A DNA stretch of 64,000 bases, taken from contig NC_135718.1 of NCBI RefSeq assembly GCF_964656455.1, positions 133,221,966-133,285,965 of the forward strand, written 5' to 3'. The notes below the pieces were generated by a model. It was given only the letters and a program-made list of their open reading frames with translations, made no database searches and had not been told where the DNA came from. This stretch comes from Halichoerus grypus. Lineage: Eukaryota > Chordata > Mammalia > Carnivora > Phocidae. The number at the start of each line of letters is the position of its first letter. Position 1 is the first letter of the stretch. Both the position numbers and the translations under genes were made by a program. Shown here one piece after another: positions 44,966-57,440 of the stretch.

Positions 44966-45219
44966 AAGAGCAATAAGGAAAATACTGACCCTGAGAAATG
45001 CAGCATAATGGCCACAGGGTACAGTGACAATAGTATCAAAATGCAAATCAAAATACTTAAGTTCTAGCTTTAGTTCTACCCATAAACTATGATTTACCTC
45101 TTTCTTTGCCACAAATCTCTTTGGCCAAAACCTCAAAGGTTATTTACTGATATAATATTTTATTATTCTATGAATAGATTCTCCTTACAGCTCTTTCAGC
45201 TCTCAAATTTCTTTGTTTT

Positions 45220-45447
45220 AAAAATCACCTATTTCTTGGGGCACCTGGGTGGCTCAGTTGGTTAAGTCACTGACTCTTGATTTTGGCTCAGGTCATGATC
45301 TAAGGGTCCTGGGATTGAACCCCACATCAGGTTCCATGCTCAGCTGGGTGTCTGCTTGAGATTCTCTCCCTCTCTTTCTCCCTCTGCCCCTCCGCCTGCT
45401 CACTCTCTCTCTCTCAAATAAATAAATCTTTAAAAAAATCACCCATT
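45220..45447 (+). mobile_element. Can-SINE (older subfamily)
   Basis: Body 45238-45433: GGGGCACCTGGGTGGCTCAG, ACTCTTGATTTTGGCTCAGG middle, AATAAATAAATC tail. AAAAATCACCTATT / AAAAATCACCCATT flank it. Confidence 0.95.
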
Positions 45448-45820
45448 CCATGTGTAAAATGCCATGACTTTCTCATCATTTCATTACATGAACTTACTCT
45501 TTTATTCATATTTAAAAGAAGACTGATTCATAATCATCTCAATTTATATATATTTGTTGTATGTGTGCTGTACATATTCATTTTGTCACTCATAATTGCT
45601 TACTATGTACTTACTATGTTCTGATATTATTACTTACTTTATTATCCCATAGGAAATTATGCTATTCATCTAGATGTCTATTAACACTTTTGATTGAAAT
45701 AACTATCATGGGAAAATTGGTAAGTAAGACATGAGTCCCCCCACTATTTCCTTAAACAACTTTCATAGGGAAGTTTAGGCAAAAATAAATATTATTACTG
45801 TTAAGACAAATTAAGTTAAT
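45448..45820. other. Unassigned AT-rich sequence
   Basis: No recognised gene or repeat. Confidence 0.5.
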
Positions 45821-45822
45821 TT

Positions 45823-46331
45823 AAAAAGTGTGAGCTCCGAGGTCGAAAAGGTTCATAGCAGTAATGTCCACAATAGCAAAACTGTGGAAAGAGCTGAGAT
45901 GTCCATTGACAGATGAATGGATAAAGATGTGGTATATATATACAATAAAATACTACTCAGTCATCAGAAAGGATGAATCATTATCATTTACATCAAGATG
46001 GATGGAACTGGAGGGTATTATGCTGAGCAAAATAAATTAATCAGAGAAAGACAATTATCATATGGCTTCACCCATATGTGGAATATAAGAAACAACATAG
46101 AGGATCATAGGGGAAGGGAGGGAAAACTGAATGGGAAGTCATCAGAGGGGGAGAAAATCCATGAAAGACTCTTAACTATAGGAAACAACTGAGGGTTGCT
46201 GGAAGGGAGGTGGGTGGGCAGATGGGGTAACTGGGTGATGGACATTAAGGAGGGCACGTGATGTGATGAGCACTGGGTGTTATACGCAACTGATAAATTA
46301 CTGAACACTACCAAAAAAAACTGCGAGCTTC
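45823..46331 (+). mobile_element. Carnivore L1 3' end with target-site duplication
   Basis: L1 3' part 45839-46315: GTCCACAATAGCAAAACTGT, GATGGATGGAACTGGAGGGT, AATCAGAGAAAGACAATTAT, TGAAAGACTCTTAACTATAG, CTGGGTGATGGACATTAAGG, GATGAGCACTGGGTGTTATA. AAAAAGTGTGAGCTCC (45823) and AAAAACTGCGAGCTTC (46316), 13 of 16 identical, are the probable duplication. 5'-truncated, inactive. Confidence 0.88.
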
Positions 46332-48600
46332 ATATCCTGTCTTAAAGATCTTATACATTGTCCCAAATAGAAAGAGTTGTGCTTAGAAATAAATTGTACC
46401 TTAAATGCAACCTAAAAGAAAACAATCAGCAGAGTGAAGGATACCTGTAATTTACTCCACACGGTCTTATGCAGATAAGGTATTATGTACTGACAACCAA
46501 CAGTTTCTGTTTTCCAAAGCTTCAAGTAAACAGTCACTGCCTGTTTAGTACTTGGTAGGTTTCTAATCAAGATTTATAGAACTACAAACATGTTTAATAA
46601 AGGCAAAGATAGGTAAAAGTCCAGTAACTTTCTCTACCTAAAAAAGCCACATTTCCTCAAGTTGAACATTCTTTAAACTTTTTTCCTTCCCACATTTCCA
46701 TATCATAATAACAATTTCATGTTACTGCTCTTTCTTCAGTTAACAACTACTCCCAATTTAGCATTATCCATGAATTTAATTAGTATGCAATATAGCTTTA
46801 CATATTATTAATTGGGAGGTAAAAAAGGAAACAGCTGTGGCAGAACAACTATTTTAAAAATGCTCAGACTTATCAACATCCTAATTCATTAATAACTTTA
46901 CAAAGAAACTGTAGAAAGCTAAAATATGAAAATATTCTATATCAGTTTATATGTGTTCCAAGTGCATATGAAGTATAAATGTGGCTCATAAGAAAAATAA
47001 TTCAAGAAAATGGAAATACATCTCTTAAAAATATATATTCAACTTTCAAAGGATTAATTTAGGAAAAAAATAATCAAGAAGGAAAAGCAGAATGTAATCA
47101 TAGAGTCTGGAAATTTTTTAAAAACTCAAAGATGATGTCTCACAACATAATTTGTCCTGTTCTAGATAAAAGATCCTTGATCTTCTTGAGAAAAACAGAA
47201 GGATATAGTAGGAGGTGGAAAGAAGCCAACTCACACATCGTGGACTCCTTAAAACTAGGAATATGGGTCAGGTAAGTGTTCATATTTTCAATCAAATTTG
47301 ACTTGTTAATGAAAGGAAATTTTATATGATGAGAACTTTTCATGGGAAATGTGTGAAATTTTAACACTTAAAACTGGGTATTTACTTTATAAATAACCCC
47401 TTATTTTCCTTAGCTATAATATAGTCCCTCTACTCCCACCCATAGCTCAACATTTTTTCTCTTCAGTATAAGAACATTTAATTAAAAATTTAAAAAAACA
47501 AAACCATGTAAAAAAAAAAAAACCCTGATAACTATTACAGGGATTTATTTTCCAAATGTAAAATGAAGAGTTTTGAGAACTCAGGCATCACTAAGAGTTT
47601 GCAATACTTAGAGATGGCAGGTGTCATTGATGACTTGTGCAGTGATGCTAGCAAGCAACTATTTCAATATCAGAACCCAAACTCCTCAGTTAATTTACCA
47701 ATCCCCTAAGTAGGTGGAACCATTCATGAGTGCCTTCCATCTGTTCCAACAGGTCCCTATGTTTGTTATTTCTTAGATGGGTGCACACCATCCAACTGTG
47801 ACACAAACTCACAAATCAGCTGTCAGGTAGTTGTGAAGACAAAGGCACAGGAAAGTAATCTCAACTTTGAAAACACTTTAACTCATAAAAATATCAGAAT
47901 CAAACCTTTTATTACTACATGCTGTAGCTTATCACTTACCTTATATAAACTCCCTTAAATAGCAAGTTGTATATTACGATTATTGCAATCCACGATTGAT
48001 AAAAACTCTCTGATTATCTTGACCCAACACATTCCTTATGATTTACTAAATTTCACTGAGCTCCACAAAATAAGGCACAACTATAAATGGAGGGAATATT
48101 CTTTTTTATATCTATCTTTAAAATCTCAATTTGGCAAGATTATAAATGGTCTCTTGTTTGTCAAGGAAAAATGAATAATTTTGTTAAGAAAATAAGGGGA
48201 TACATAGTTACTATAAAACATGGAATCACAGAGATGAAATTGTGCCCCAGTTGAAATCAGTTTTAAGGAGGACATCAAAGACAATTGATCCAGAATGCTG
48301 TCTATTGCATCTTTGAAGATTCTTATGCAAATTACCCATTATTAAGTTCCAGTTAGATATATCTCTGCTCTTTAACACTTTATTGATTATTCTTAGCAAA
48401 GTTAGTTATTATCAGCTTTCACTTCTAACTATTGTCAATGTTACCCATCAAATAATATTTGATTTCTGTGCAAGATTGGTTTTACTTAATTACATACTGC
48501 CCTGTATAGCTCTTTTCTTAAATGGAAATTTATTTTTCTAATTACATTGCATACTCTGGTCATTAAGAGCGTTGTTGTTTAAGCTTAAACTTAAATATGT
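46332..48600. other. Unassigned AT-rich sequence
   Basis: No gene or repeat recognised over about 2.3 kb; frames of 60-75 codons have no domain content. Confidence 0.5.
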
Positions 48601-48609
48601 TGACAGACA

Positions 48610-48812
48610 AAAATGGGTTTCAACCCTGGCTCATACACTTAATCTGCATTTGACCTTTGGTTATTTATCCTCTCTTGGCTTTAGACTTCTCAGATGAAAC
48701 TGCTACAGTTAACATTATATACCACTAAGTATGATGAAGACCGAATCAGATAAAGAGTGTAAAGCACCTATTACAGTGTCTTAAACACAGTAGCCACTCA
48801 ATTAAAAATAAT
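48610..48812 (-). repeat. MIR SINE, antisense
   Basis: GGGTTTCAACCCTGGCTCAT, TGACCTTTGGTTATTTATCC, TCTCTTGGCTTTAGACTTCT, GTAAAGCACCTATTACAGTG, CACAGTAGCCACTCAATTAA reproduce reverse-complement MIR from end to end. Confidence 0.85.
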
Positions 48813-48849
48813 CTGTGGATGATATCAAGGAAAACTTAGCTTAAGACGC

Positions 48850-49263
48850 GATTCAACAATGTTCAAGTGCATTGTATGGTACATTTCAGTATTCCCTGCT
48901 TGAGAACACTCACAGGAATGCTGTATAAAGAAGATAGTTAATTTAAATGGTGCTAACAGACCTGATTTCCATTATTGGTACATGCGGACTGAGAGATATG
49001 CAGTTGCTCTGGATGGTCCCACCATATAGGATGCCCCTTTAACACTGTTCCCTCCTTTCACCCCCTGGCTAAATATGGTGATGCTTCTCATGTCCAGGAA
49101 TCCATAAATGCTGCAATTCTATGGGGTTCCATAACCTTACCTACGCTTTTTGAAAGTACCTCTTCATTAAATTCTCCTCATCCAAGTTGAGTGTGTCTCC
49201 ATATTCTCACCTCAATTAAGTGTGTCAGGTCCTCTGCCTTGCCAGGACTCTGACAAACATCCA
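48850..49263 (+). repeat. Old ERV LTR fragment
   Basis: GTTCCCTCCTTTCACCCCCT, GAATCCATAAATGCTGCAAT, TCTATGGGGTTCCATAACCT, CCTCTTCATTAAATTCTCCT and a 3' end CTGCCTTGCCAGGACTCTGA follow the plan of an ERVL-class LTR. Subfamily not certain. Confidence 0.5.
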
Positions 49264-49354
49264 GCATGTCTCACTGGGGCTATTTCAGTTTTTTTTTTTT
49301 TTTTGTCATTTATCTTATTTCAAGTTGTGCCCAAGTAAAAATTCTATCCTCCAT

Positions 49355-49485
49355 GAAACCACCAGGGTAATTTATTTAAATTGCTACTCTGACCAGTCAT
49401 TCTTTTATTTAAAATCTTTACATGACGCAGTATCACCTAGAAGAAAAAGTCCAAATATACACATCTCCTATTCCCTTTCTTCTTG
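49355..49485 (+). repeat. L2 LINE fragment
   Basis: CACCAGGGTAATTTATTTAA, TACTCTGACCAGTCATTC, AAATCTTTACATGACGCAGT, AGAAGAAAAAGTCCAAATAT match the L2 segment order. Confidence 0.5.
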
Positions 49486-49700
49486 CTGTAGTAATGTGAT
49501 ATGAATCAATGTTTCAGAGTGATATCCAGAAGATGCATTTCTCTCTAACTATATTATGACTGAGAGTTAACATAGCCCTGAGGGGTTAGAAGGGAGAGAA
49601 CTAAAAAAAAAAAAACTGTAAATGTATATAGTTGTCCATTTCATTTGAATGTTATTTTTGATCTCTTTTCATAGAAGAATGGAAAGTAATTTATTTCCCA
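49486..49700. other. Unassigned sequence
   Basis: No feature recognised; a 13-nt A tract is near 49601. Confidence 0.5.
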
Positions 49701-51600
49701 AATCTAGAAAAAAATATGACATATGACACAGCAGCTGCAATTAAGACTACAACTTGATTAAATTTGGGATAGTCTGTTGTCAGTCTTCAGGATAATTCTG
49801 GTTTCTGCAGGAGCCAGATGGTAAATTTAATAGAAAAATGCTGAGGGCCACCATCTCTGTATCCTTTAGAATCTAGAGGATGTACTGACGTCTGCCATCT
49901 TATCCCATGATATGATACTGCTTTTGATTTATTATCTTGGGTGTCAGTTCCAGAATCTTCCATTTAGTATCACTTTTTCTGAGAGTGCTTATCCTATAAG
50001 CCACAAGACTGATTTGGGAATTTCAACAACTCCATACTAGGTATGTCAAACTCCACTGTTTGCTGAATCATGTGAAGGAATACATTTATTTTCTGGTGTT
50101 TCCAGTCAAATAGGGTGTCATGGTGATTCTTCAGATCTTCAGATATTCTTGTCAACTCAGACCCTCTGAAAAACAATTCTCTAAAATATGAGTATTCTAC
50201 TTTGCCCAGGGCAGTTATCTATCCAAGTCCATGGCCACAAGCGTCTTTTAGGGGAGGTCTACAGGAACCATTAGCATGTGCTATTACAGTGGTGTTGTAG
50301 GTTCCTTCTTCCTGGAGATCTGGCCTCCTTTTTCATAAAAGGCTTCTGGGTTTGAAAATGAGCCCAGGTCTGGAATCTGGCCATATAACTGTAACATTTT
50401 AGGGAAAAACAATGAAAGGTCATCTATCCGATTTCTCCTAAAGTTTAAGCTAAGTAGTTCTCTTTTCAACTACCTGTAGATTTTGCACTTATGGGGATTG
50501 TGTTCTGTTTACTATCTCTATAAACTTCTGTGAGTTAAACAGGCCTCTTGGCTGCTAATTCAAACCTTTGCTATTAACAAAAATTGTGTCTGCCTAGCTT
50601 CAGATGGGTAAGCATGCTTCCTAGACCTCTTCAGTTTGGGGGTTCTATCGTCTCTATTTCTATTATTGTTCCTGGTTCTCTAACTGCCTCTCCTACAATC
50701 AACCCTGGTCTACCAAGGAGAGCAACTAATGAACATTTTAATGGCATTGGTGACACTCTTATAAGCATGTTTATTATGGCCTTGGCAAATGTTGAATCCT
50801 TCGGGCCTTCCTGAGGAATGTAATCATCTGATGAGATTTACTGCCTTACATATTGTAACCACTCAAGCAGTCCCACTTTCTCAAGCCTTTGATTTTTTTC
50901 TTCTACTGTCTGCAGTGGGAATTGGGCATTTTGCCTCCACTTAGCACGCTCATTACTTTTACCAGCTTCCAGGAGCTATCCTTGTAGCCATTTCACATTT
51001 CACACCATCCTCTGGGGTCCTTGACAGGATATTAAAATGTATATCCTCAAAAATTTCTCATTCCACTGTATTCAATCTTATGTTTTGACCCTTGGATCAA
51101 GAATTCTCAGAATTAAATTCTATTTGTACTCTCCCAGCTACTGCTGGTACATGCTGATTAAGTCCTTTGAGACATCATCCCCTTTCTTTCTTTTTTCTTT
51201 TTTTTTTTTTTCCATCCCCTTTCTTTCTTAAGAGGCTCAGCAAATTCCCTCCTGGGTTATACCAAAACTTAATATTAGTATATGCCTAGTGTGCAGCAGG
51301 GAAGGATGAGGCTGATCCTAAGGGGGAACTGTGCCTCTTTGTACCTTTAAGTTAGTATAGAGTGCTAACTCTTGGTATAAACATCCACCTAAGTGTACCC
51401 ATCTCAATTATCAGGGTTTCATTGTTTTCTAAATTTGCTTTTGTCACTGGCATAACAGACCTTCCTTGGCTGGGCATTAACCATCTCTAAAGTTTGAACA
51501 CTTTAACTGGCAAGTCCTAGGCCTGTTTCATGTCATTCTCTATACCCTTGCTGTAGGAGACGATATGCAGCACTTTGTTGAAGCTTAATTTTAATCTTTG
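49700..51600 (-). mobile_element. ERVL/MaLR internal relic (gag-like), antisense
   Basis: On the minus strand, broken frames at 50,580-51,000 resemble the Fv1/ERVL-type gag C-terminal region, including a leucine-rich LEWL-type segment followed by a Gly-Pro motif. Further left, minus-strand frames of about 60 codons (50284-50469, 49994-50176) could continue the same relic. Many stops and frameshifts; no protease, polymerase or envelope is seen and it cannot be expressed as a protein. A polyT interruption sits near 51,190-51,215. Family assignment is by residual similarity and is moderately uncertain. Confidence 0.45.
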
Positions 51601-52435
51601 TGAAGGAGACTCCACTTCTGTTTCTCCCTTAATCAAGTTGAACTGTATTTTTTCTAAACATTTTTTAGTTGCTAGGAATAGAGACTATATGAAATTTTCC
51701 ACGTTTTAAATTCTATTCACTTACATACAAATCTTGTATAGAATCTCTATGGCCATATTTAGATAATAGTTTTGTAATTTTATTTTCTATTTATTATTTT
51801 GTCAGTTACAGGAAATCAGTGTTATCCTCTGAAAAGTGGAGTTTTAAAGTCATAAAACATCATATTGAATTGGTTGTAGAACATGGTAGCATCATCAGGA
51901 ACTATTACTGATTCACCCAGATGGAAGGGAAAGGCAAGCTTTATTATATCCAGGATAAGAGTCTAGCCATAAAGGTGCAATAAAAGAACAAAAGATCACC
52001 TGAAAGTATAGGTAAGACCAGGCTGGGTCGATAATAAAAGAGATGTTTCAAGGTAATTAGTATAGAGACATAGCATTTTGAGGTAAAAATGGGGACTAGA
52101 CCGGTGTGAAGATAATAAATAAGGAAATGTTTCCAGATATTTATTGTGTACTTCCTATGTTCCATGTACTCTTGTAGTTCCTTTGGATGGAGTAGGGAAT
52201 AAACGTACATATCTCCTCAGATAGATTATATTTTTGTGTGTGGAGGTAGGAGGGCTGGGGAGCAGAGAAATAAATAAATAAAATAGCACGTTCTCTCTGA
52301 GAAGGAAATGTGTCTTTGCACCACTGATTTTTGATTTGTGTGGAATATCTTTTTTCCCCCCACTCATTTATATTCAAACTTTCCAACACACTATATTTAA
52401 GAGATTAGTCTTATAAGCAGCTTATATTTAGTTTG
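51601..52435. other. Unassigned sequence
   Basis: No recognised gene. Overlapping minus-strand frames of 70-88 codons at 51944-52389 lie in different phases of the same DNA and show no domain; treated as chance. Confidence 0.45.
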
Positions 52436-52674
52436 CAAGCCATTCCTACAATCTTTGTGTAAGTGCTTTTATATTTGGGTTAAATCTGCCATATCAATAT
52501 TCATTTTCTATTTTACTCATGTTTCTGTTCCCGTTTTCATTTTTCTTGCTTTCTTTTTGATTAATCAATTCCTTTTTCCCACCTATATATTTGCTATTCA
52601 TTTATTGGTTACTGAAAGACAACAACAAACAACCTTTTCCTATTACAGTTTACCTGGCATTGGTACTTTCGCTA

Positions 52675-52688
52675 TTTTTTAAAAGATT

Positions 52689-52727
<39 letters not shown>

Positions 52728-52880
52728 GAATGGGGGGAGGGAAAAGAGAGAAGGGGAGAGAGAATCTCAAGCACAGAGTCCAGTGCAGGGCTGGATCTCA
52801 TGACCCTGAGATCATGACCTCAGCCAAAATCAAGAGTTGGAAGCATAACCTACTGAGCCACCCAGGTGCCCCAAGAACTT
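52675..52880 (-). mobile_element. Can-SINE with expanded TTTA tail
   Basis: Body about 52680-52872, antisense: AAAAGATTTT, then nine to ten TTTA units (52691-52727), G-rich stretch, ending GAGCCACCCAGGTGCCCC. Target duplication poorly preserved (ACTTTCGCTATTTT versus ACTTTTCCCATTTT). Confidence 0.92.
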
Positions 52881-53604
52881 TTCCCATTTTCTGGATAATT
52901 CAAGAACCTTAAAACATGATATTCCATTTACATCTTGCCTACTTTTTGTGCTATCATTGGCATGTACAATATTTTAATGCCACATATAGTTTAAATCCCA
53001 CAGTATATTTCTTAGTGTTGTTTTAAAATTCAATAGTAATTTAGATTTCTCACATATTTACACTTTCTGGTGACCTACTGCATCTGCCATTATCAAGTTC
53101 CTGTTTGGGAACATTATTCTTCTATCTAATGTATTTTCTTTATTTTATGACAAGTTTTTCTGTAAAGTAATTCTCTTAAATTTTGTTTATTTTTGAAAGT
53201 GCATTTATTTCATCTTTGTATTTCAAGGGTACATTCATTGCATGTAGTGTGCTATATCAGCATTTAATTTTTGTCAGCATACTAAAGATATGATTCCACT
53301 TTTTTTTTTACTCTAATTATTTCTTGAGAAGCCAGTCTATTTGTTATGATTTTGGAGATTAAGTGTCTGTTTCTAGCTGTTTTTAAGATTTTTCTTTTTC
53401 TTTTTCTTTGGTTATCAGAAGTTTTACAATAATGTGCATTTGGTGTGCTTATCTTTGTATTTATATTGCTTTGTATTTATATTTGTTGACAGAGTTTAAT
53501 CTGTGGTTTCATGTCTTTTTTATGTGATTTTGGAAAATTCTGTGACAATATTCCATCATCACTTTCTTTTTGTCTTTCCCTTTTTTATTGTAGGGTATCA
53601 TTTA

Positions 53605-53628
53605 TGTGTGTGTGTGTGTGTGTGTGTG
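53605..53628. repeat. (TG)n microsatellite, 12 units
   Basis: Uninterrupted TG run inside the antisense L1/HAL1 sequence. Confidence 0.95.
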
Positions 53629-53970
53629 TAAATTCTATCCCATCAGTCTCTTATCTTGTCATCTGTATTTTTCTTCCTATTTCTTTATGTACTTCAGTTT
53701 TGATATTTTCTATCATTATTCTGGGTTTTCTGACCTATTAAACTTGTCTAGCAGATCCTTAATTTCCCTTCTTGTGTTACTCATCTCTATAATCTTCATT
53801 GGCTCTATTTTATATATTACATTGACTGCATATGTTTTCCTCTTATTTCTTGATTGTATATTGTATACACGTCATAGAGCCATGTTATACATGCTTTATC
53901 TTTCTTACCAAGTACGACTTGTTCAAGCCCCAATCTTCTGCTTTTTGTTCACCTTCTACTCCCTGTGATA

Positions 53971-54195
53971 AGAATTGAAAAAACTCTAAGAGAATCGTTG
54001 CTTTCCTTTTTTTCTAAAATCATGGCTTCCCAAGTCCTCACTGACTTGGTGCTCTCTTGTGACTTTAAACATCAGTTTCAAATATCGTATCCAGCATTTA
54101 CAGTTCATATATCTCTCTGTGGGATTGCCCGTCTGATACAAACTGCTTCATCCTCGCAAGGAACAGAAGACTACAACTGACACCTTAATGATAAA
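53971..54195. other. Unassigned sequence
   Basis: A 71-codon plus-strand frame (53965-54180) has no recognisable domain. Confidence 0.4.
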
Positions 54196-54199
54196 GAAA

Positions 54200-54475
54200 A
54201 AAAAAAGAGGCAATGTGACAATCTGAGGAAAAAGCATACCATGTAGAAGGAAACATGAATACAAGAACACTGGGTTAGCAAAAAATTGTCTGATCTAAGG
54301 CAATGAGGAAAGCCATTATGGCTAGAACAGAGTTGATAGGTCATGATAGATGAATTTAGAGAAGTTTGTAGATTTTATGCTAATAAGACTTTATTAATAT
54401 GTATTGTTAAACTATTGGTAATTTAAAGGGAAGGGTTATTTGAGCTAATTCACATTTAGAAAATATCAATGGCCC
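54200..54475 (-). repeat. L2 LINE relic, antisense (left piece)
   Basis: GAAAGCCATTATGGCTAGAA, GAGTTGATAGGTCATGATAG, TTGTAGATTTTATGCTAATA correspond to reverse-complement L2. The next L2 segment appears at 55105. Confidence 0.45.
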
Positions 54476-54785
54476 TTTTTATCCATGGTAAAGTAACAGG
54501 GACTGGAGTTGCCCTCTGGACTAAAACAATCATAAAATGGATAAAATATATGAATCAAGAGTTTTTAAGACATCAGGCATTAGGCAGTGAAGGACAGTAA
54601 TCCCTGAAAGATAAGAAACAAAGGAGATGAGCCCTACAATTGCTGCAGCTTACTGCTTGAGAGAGCATATCCAGGCTATGGGAAGAGGAAGGGACAGTAC
54701 CACCAGAAACAATTTGCAGCCTTCTACAATCAGAAATACACTGGAAAGGGATTCTGAGGACTGTAGTTTACAGTAGCTAAATTGA
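54476..54785. other. Unassigned sequence between L2 and L1 pieces
   Basis: No gene recognised; may be the 5' part of the L1 insertion that follows. Confidence 0.4.
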
Positions 54786-54789
54786 CACA

Positions 54790-55090
54790 TCCAAAAGCCA
54801 TCACACAATACTGTATTTATATAATATTGCTAAAAATACAAACTCATCTACAGTGACAGAAAGTAGATGGGTAGTTGCCTGGGGATTCTGATATGAGATG
54901 CTGGAATGCAGGGTTTAGTGATAAAAAATGGGCACAAGGAACTTTTTTGGAGTGATGGATATGTACATTAACTTGACTGTGGTGATGGTTTCACAGGTGT
55001 ATACATATATCAAAACTTAAATTGTACACTTTAAGAACAATTTCTTTTATTTAAATTATGCTTCAACAAAGCTGTAAAAAATATATATTT
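54790..55090 (+). repeat. Old L1 3' end, sense
   Basis: GTAGATGGGTAGTTGCCTGG, GAGTGATGGATATGTACATT, TTGACTGTGGTGATGGTTTC, AAATTGTACACTTTAAGAAC, ATGCTTCAACAAAGCTGTAA then A-rich end. It interrupts the L2. Confidence 0.8.
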
Positions 55091-55104
55091 CCAGCTGGTA
55101 TATC

Positions 55105-55262
55105 TCTAGATTGTTGGCAAAGAAAGGAATAAAGAGACCAACTGAAAGTTTTTTGCAATAGTTTAGATAATAGAGAATGGTTTTGACAAGGCTTCAAGCC
55201 ATGAAAATGGTAACAAAGCTAGATTTGGGATCTACTTTGGAAACTGGGGACAATTATGAGAA
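55105..55262 (-). repeat. L2 LINE relic, antisense (right piece)
   Basis: AGAGACCAACTGAAAGTTTT, GCAATAGTTTAGATAATAGA, GATTTGGGATCTACTTTGG continue the L2 order from the left piece. Confidence 0.45.
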
Positions 55263-57210
55263 GTTTTAGAGAATTATATGGCTCTATACCATTCAACAGT
55301 TATTTATTTAGAGTTTATTTTGTGCCAGCCAAGACGCAGACATTAGGAATATGGAGTCTGCCATAAAAGTCTGGGGACTTTTGCAAGTTCGTAGTGGAAT
55401 AGTATGTTTTTATCAGACCACAGAGGAACCAAGTCAGGAAGCATGGTTTCCCACACTGACATAAGCCAAATGTGAGAGAAAAAGGAGAATTTAGAAGAGT
55501 TCTAGGGGAGACTCTATTTCCCAGAACTGGCTAGGATCCAGTTAAGACAATGGGACAATTTTTTTAATAATGTTGAGGATGTAGGAATTTTATTGATCAC
55601 AAAGAGGAGTTCAAAAGGACACAATAAAATACTTTAACAGAAAAAAAGTGGGATTTTACCTAGAGAAGAAGTACAGATTATTAGGAATGAAGAGACGGAG
55701 ATAGAAGATATATAAAGGACTTGGGAAAAAAAACCTTATCTTCCACAATGACAAGAGGAATTAAAATAGATTAAATAACATTAAAAGTAATATTATTTTT
55801 CTGTAATATATGTCTTGCAGTGTATGCAAAGTGACACTCCTGTCCATGGTAAATTTTCAAATCAAAGAAAGAAAACAGTAAATAATGTATTCAAGACCCT
55901 CTTCTCTAAATCTTAAATAAGTATGAGTAAAAACCATATGCAAAATACAAAGAATAATCTATATCGTCAATCTATTTTCCATGCCCTTGATTTGATAGCT
56001 TCTGACAATAATCCTGAATTACTTTGTGAGTTTTCAATATATGTGTTCAATTACCTTTATCTATATTTAGCACTAGCCTGTTGATATAATTCACTTTAAA
56101 TTTAGAGTCTCTGCCTACAGAATATTTGCCAGTATATCATGGATTTTCATATTTAGTTTTTATACTTTTTTTTACTGGATGTAATAAATTAGTTGTATTG
56201 TTTTATTCACACATGACTGCATTGCAATTCAAAGGCCTTGGCAGCATTTTAGAATTACAATGAAATCATCATGGGGACCAGATATTCATTGCATTTTTCT
56301 TCAAACTGTCACTAAGCCATGCCAAGTAGAGAGGAGCACACACATAAATACATATATTGAATATACACTTATTTCATATTAATTATGTGGGGTTGCAGGA
56401 AAAATAGTGAACTAGCAATGGAGACTAAGGGCTTAAGGAAGAAATAAAAATAAATATGTTTTTTGTTTTTTAAAAGCCTTAAACTTCAAATTACAAATCT
56501 TACAATTTTGAATATAATTTATAATTTTAGTATAAAAGGAAGTAATTACTTCCTTTCGGAAATAATGATAGTCAAACTTTTGCAATTTACTTTGCAAACA
56601 GGTATAGACAGTGGGAATTTAGAAAATGTATTTTATGGTTCTTAAAAGGAACTGAGTGCCAGGACATTGTGAGATTGTCATTTTCCAGAGATACTTAAAC
56701 AAACTACTCTGGCAATACTGAAGCTAGAGAATGAGATAATTCTTTTATAATTATAACTTTTTAAGATGTAAAAACAGGAATGTTTGTAGTTCTTTGTAAA
56801 ATCAGGAGGATAATTAAATTTGCTTTTATAGATTGAAGAGAGAAAAAATCATGCTACAAAATAGTGATGGTATACACTTCATTCTTCCATTTTGAAAAAT
56901 TACAAATTTCTTAAGAATCCAGTTATAACATGTACAGTGTATTTTGGTTCTATCCGAACACAACCAATAGCTAAAAAGAACTGAGATCTCTCTAGGACTT
57001 TGCAATGTCCATATATCCTCAGAAATGTCAGCTCACCTCCATTCTTCCAATTAATTGTATAAATTTAACTGCCATAACACTCAGCACTACCTGGTGTATA
57101 TCATTCTCAAACTTGTATTTATGTTCCTATTCCATTTTTGAGCTCTGGACTCCTTTCCAGGAATTAGAAAAATATATGACCTCATTCTGCACATGAGAAT
57201 CCAGATATCA
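55263..57210. other. Unassigned AT-rich sequence
   Basis: No gene or repeat recognised over about 1.9 kb. Confidence 0.5.
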
Positions 57211-57213
57211 TAT

Positions 57214-57440
57214 TAAATCTTTTATAAGAGGAGTGCCTGGGTGGCTCAGTCGGTTAAGCTGCTGCCTTCGGCTCAGGTCATGATCCCGGGGTCCTGGGAT
57301 CGAGCCCCGCATCGGGCTCCCTGCTCAGCGGAGAGCCTGCTTCTCCCTCTCCCTCTGCCTGCCTCTCTGCCTACTTGTTCTCTCTCTCTCTGTCAAATAA
57401 ATGAATAAAATCTTTAAAAAAAAATAAATCTTTTATAAGA
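57214..57440 (+). mobile_element. Can-SINE with perfect 16-bp target-site duplication
   Basis: Body 57230-57424: GGAGTGCCTGGGTGGCTCAG through CTGTCAAATAAATGAATAAA. TAAATCTTTTATAAGA at 57214-57229 and 57425-57440. Confidence 0.97.

Larger units (their letters stand above)
52440..53970 (-). repeat. Old L1/HAL1 sequence, antisense, split by a SINE
   Basis: T-rich antisense L1 phrasing: GTGACCTACTGCATCTGCCA, TTATTTCTTGAGAAGCCAGT, TCTAGCTGTTTTTAAGATTT, TTTACAATAATGTGCATTTG, TCCATCATCACTTTCTTTTT, ATCTCTATAATCTTCATTGG. It corresponds to the region upstream of ORF2 in old L1/HAL1. The 120-codon plus-strand frame at 53606 is generated by a TG repeat plus T-rich antisense DNA and is not a gene. Confidence 0.55.

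Noticed and set aside
44558..45051. Frames of 98 and 92 codons
   Set aside because: Translations of Can-SINEs (Arg/Glu-rich from the GA tract, or the tRNA-related head); the same peptides recur at other SINEs.
50584..50814. 76-codon plus-strand ORF
   Set aside because: Lies on the opposite strand of the ERVL/MaLR gag-like relic, most likely a shadow frame.
53606..53968. 120-codon plus-strand ORF, the longest in the window
   Set aside because: It begins in a (TG)12 microsatellite (Cys-Val run) and continues through T-rich antisense L1/HAL1 sequence; hydrophobic composition follows from base bias.
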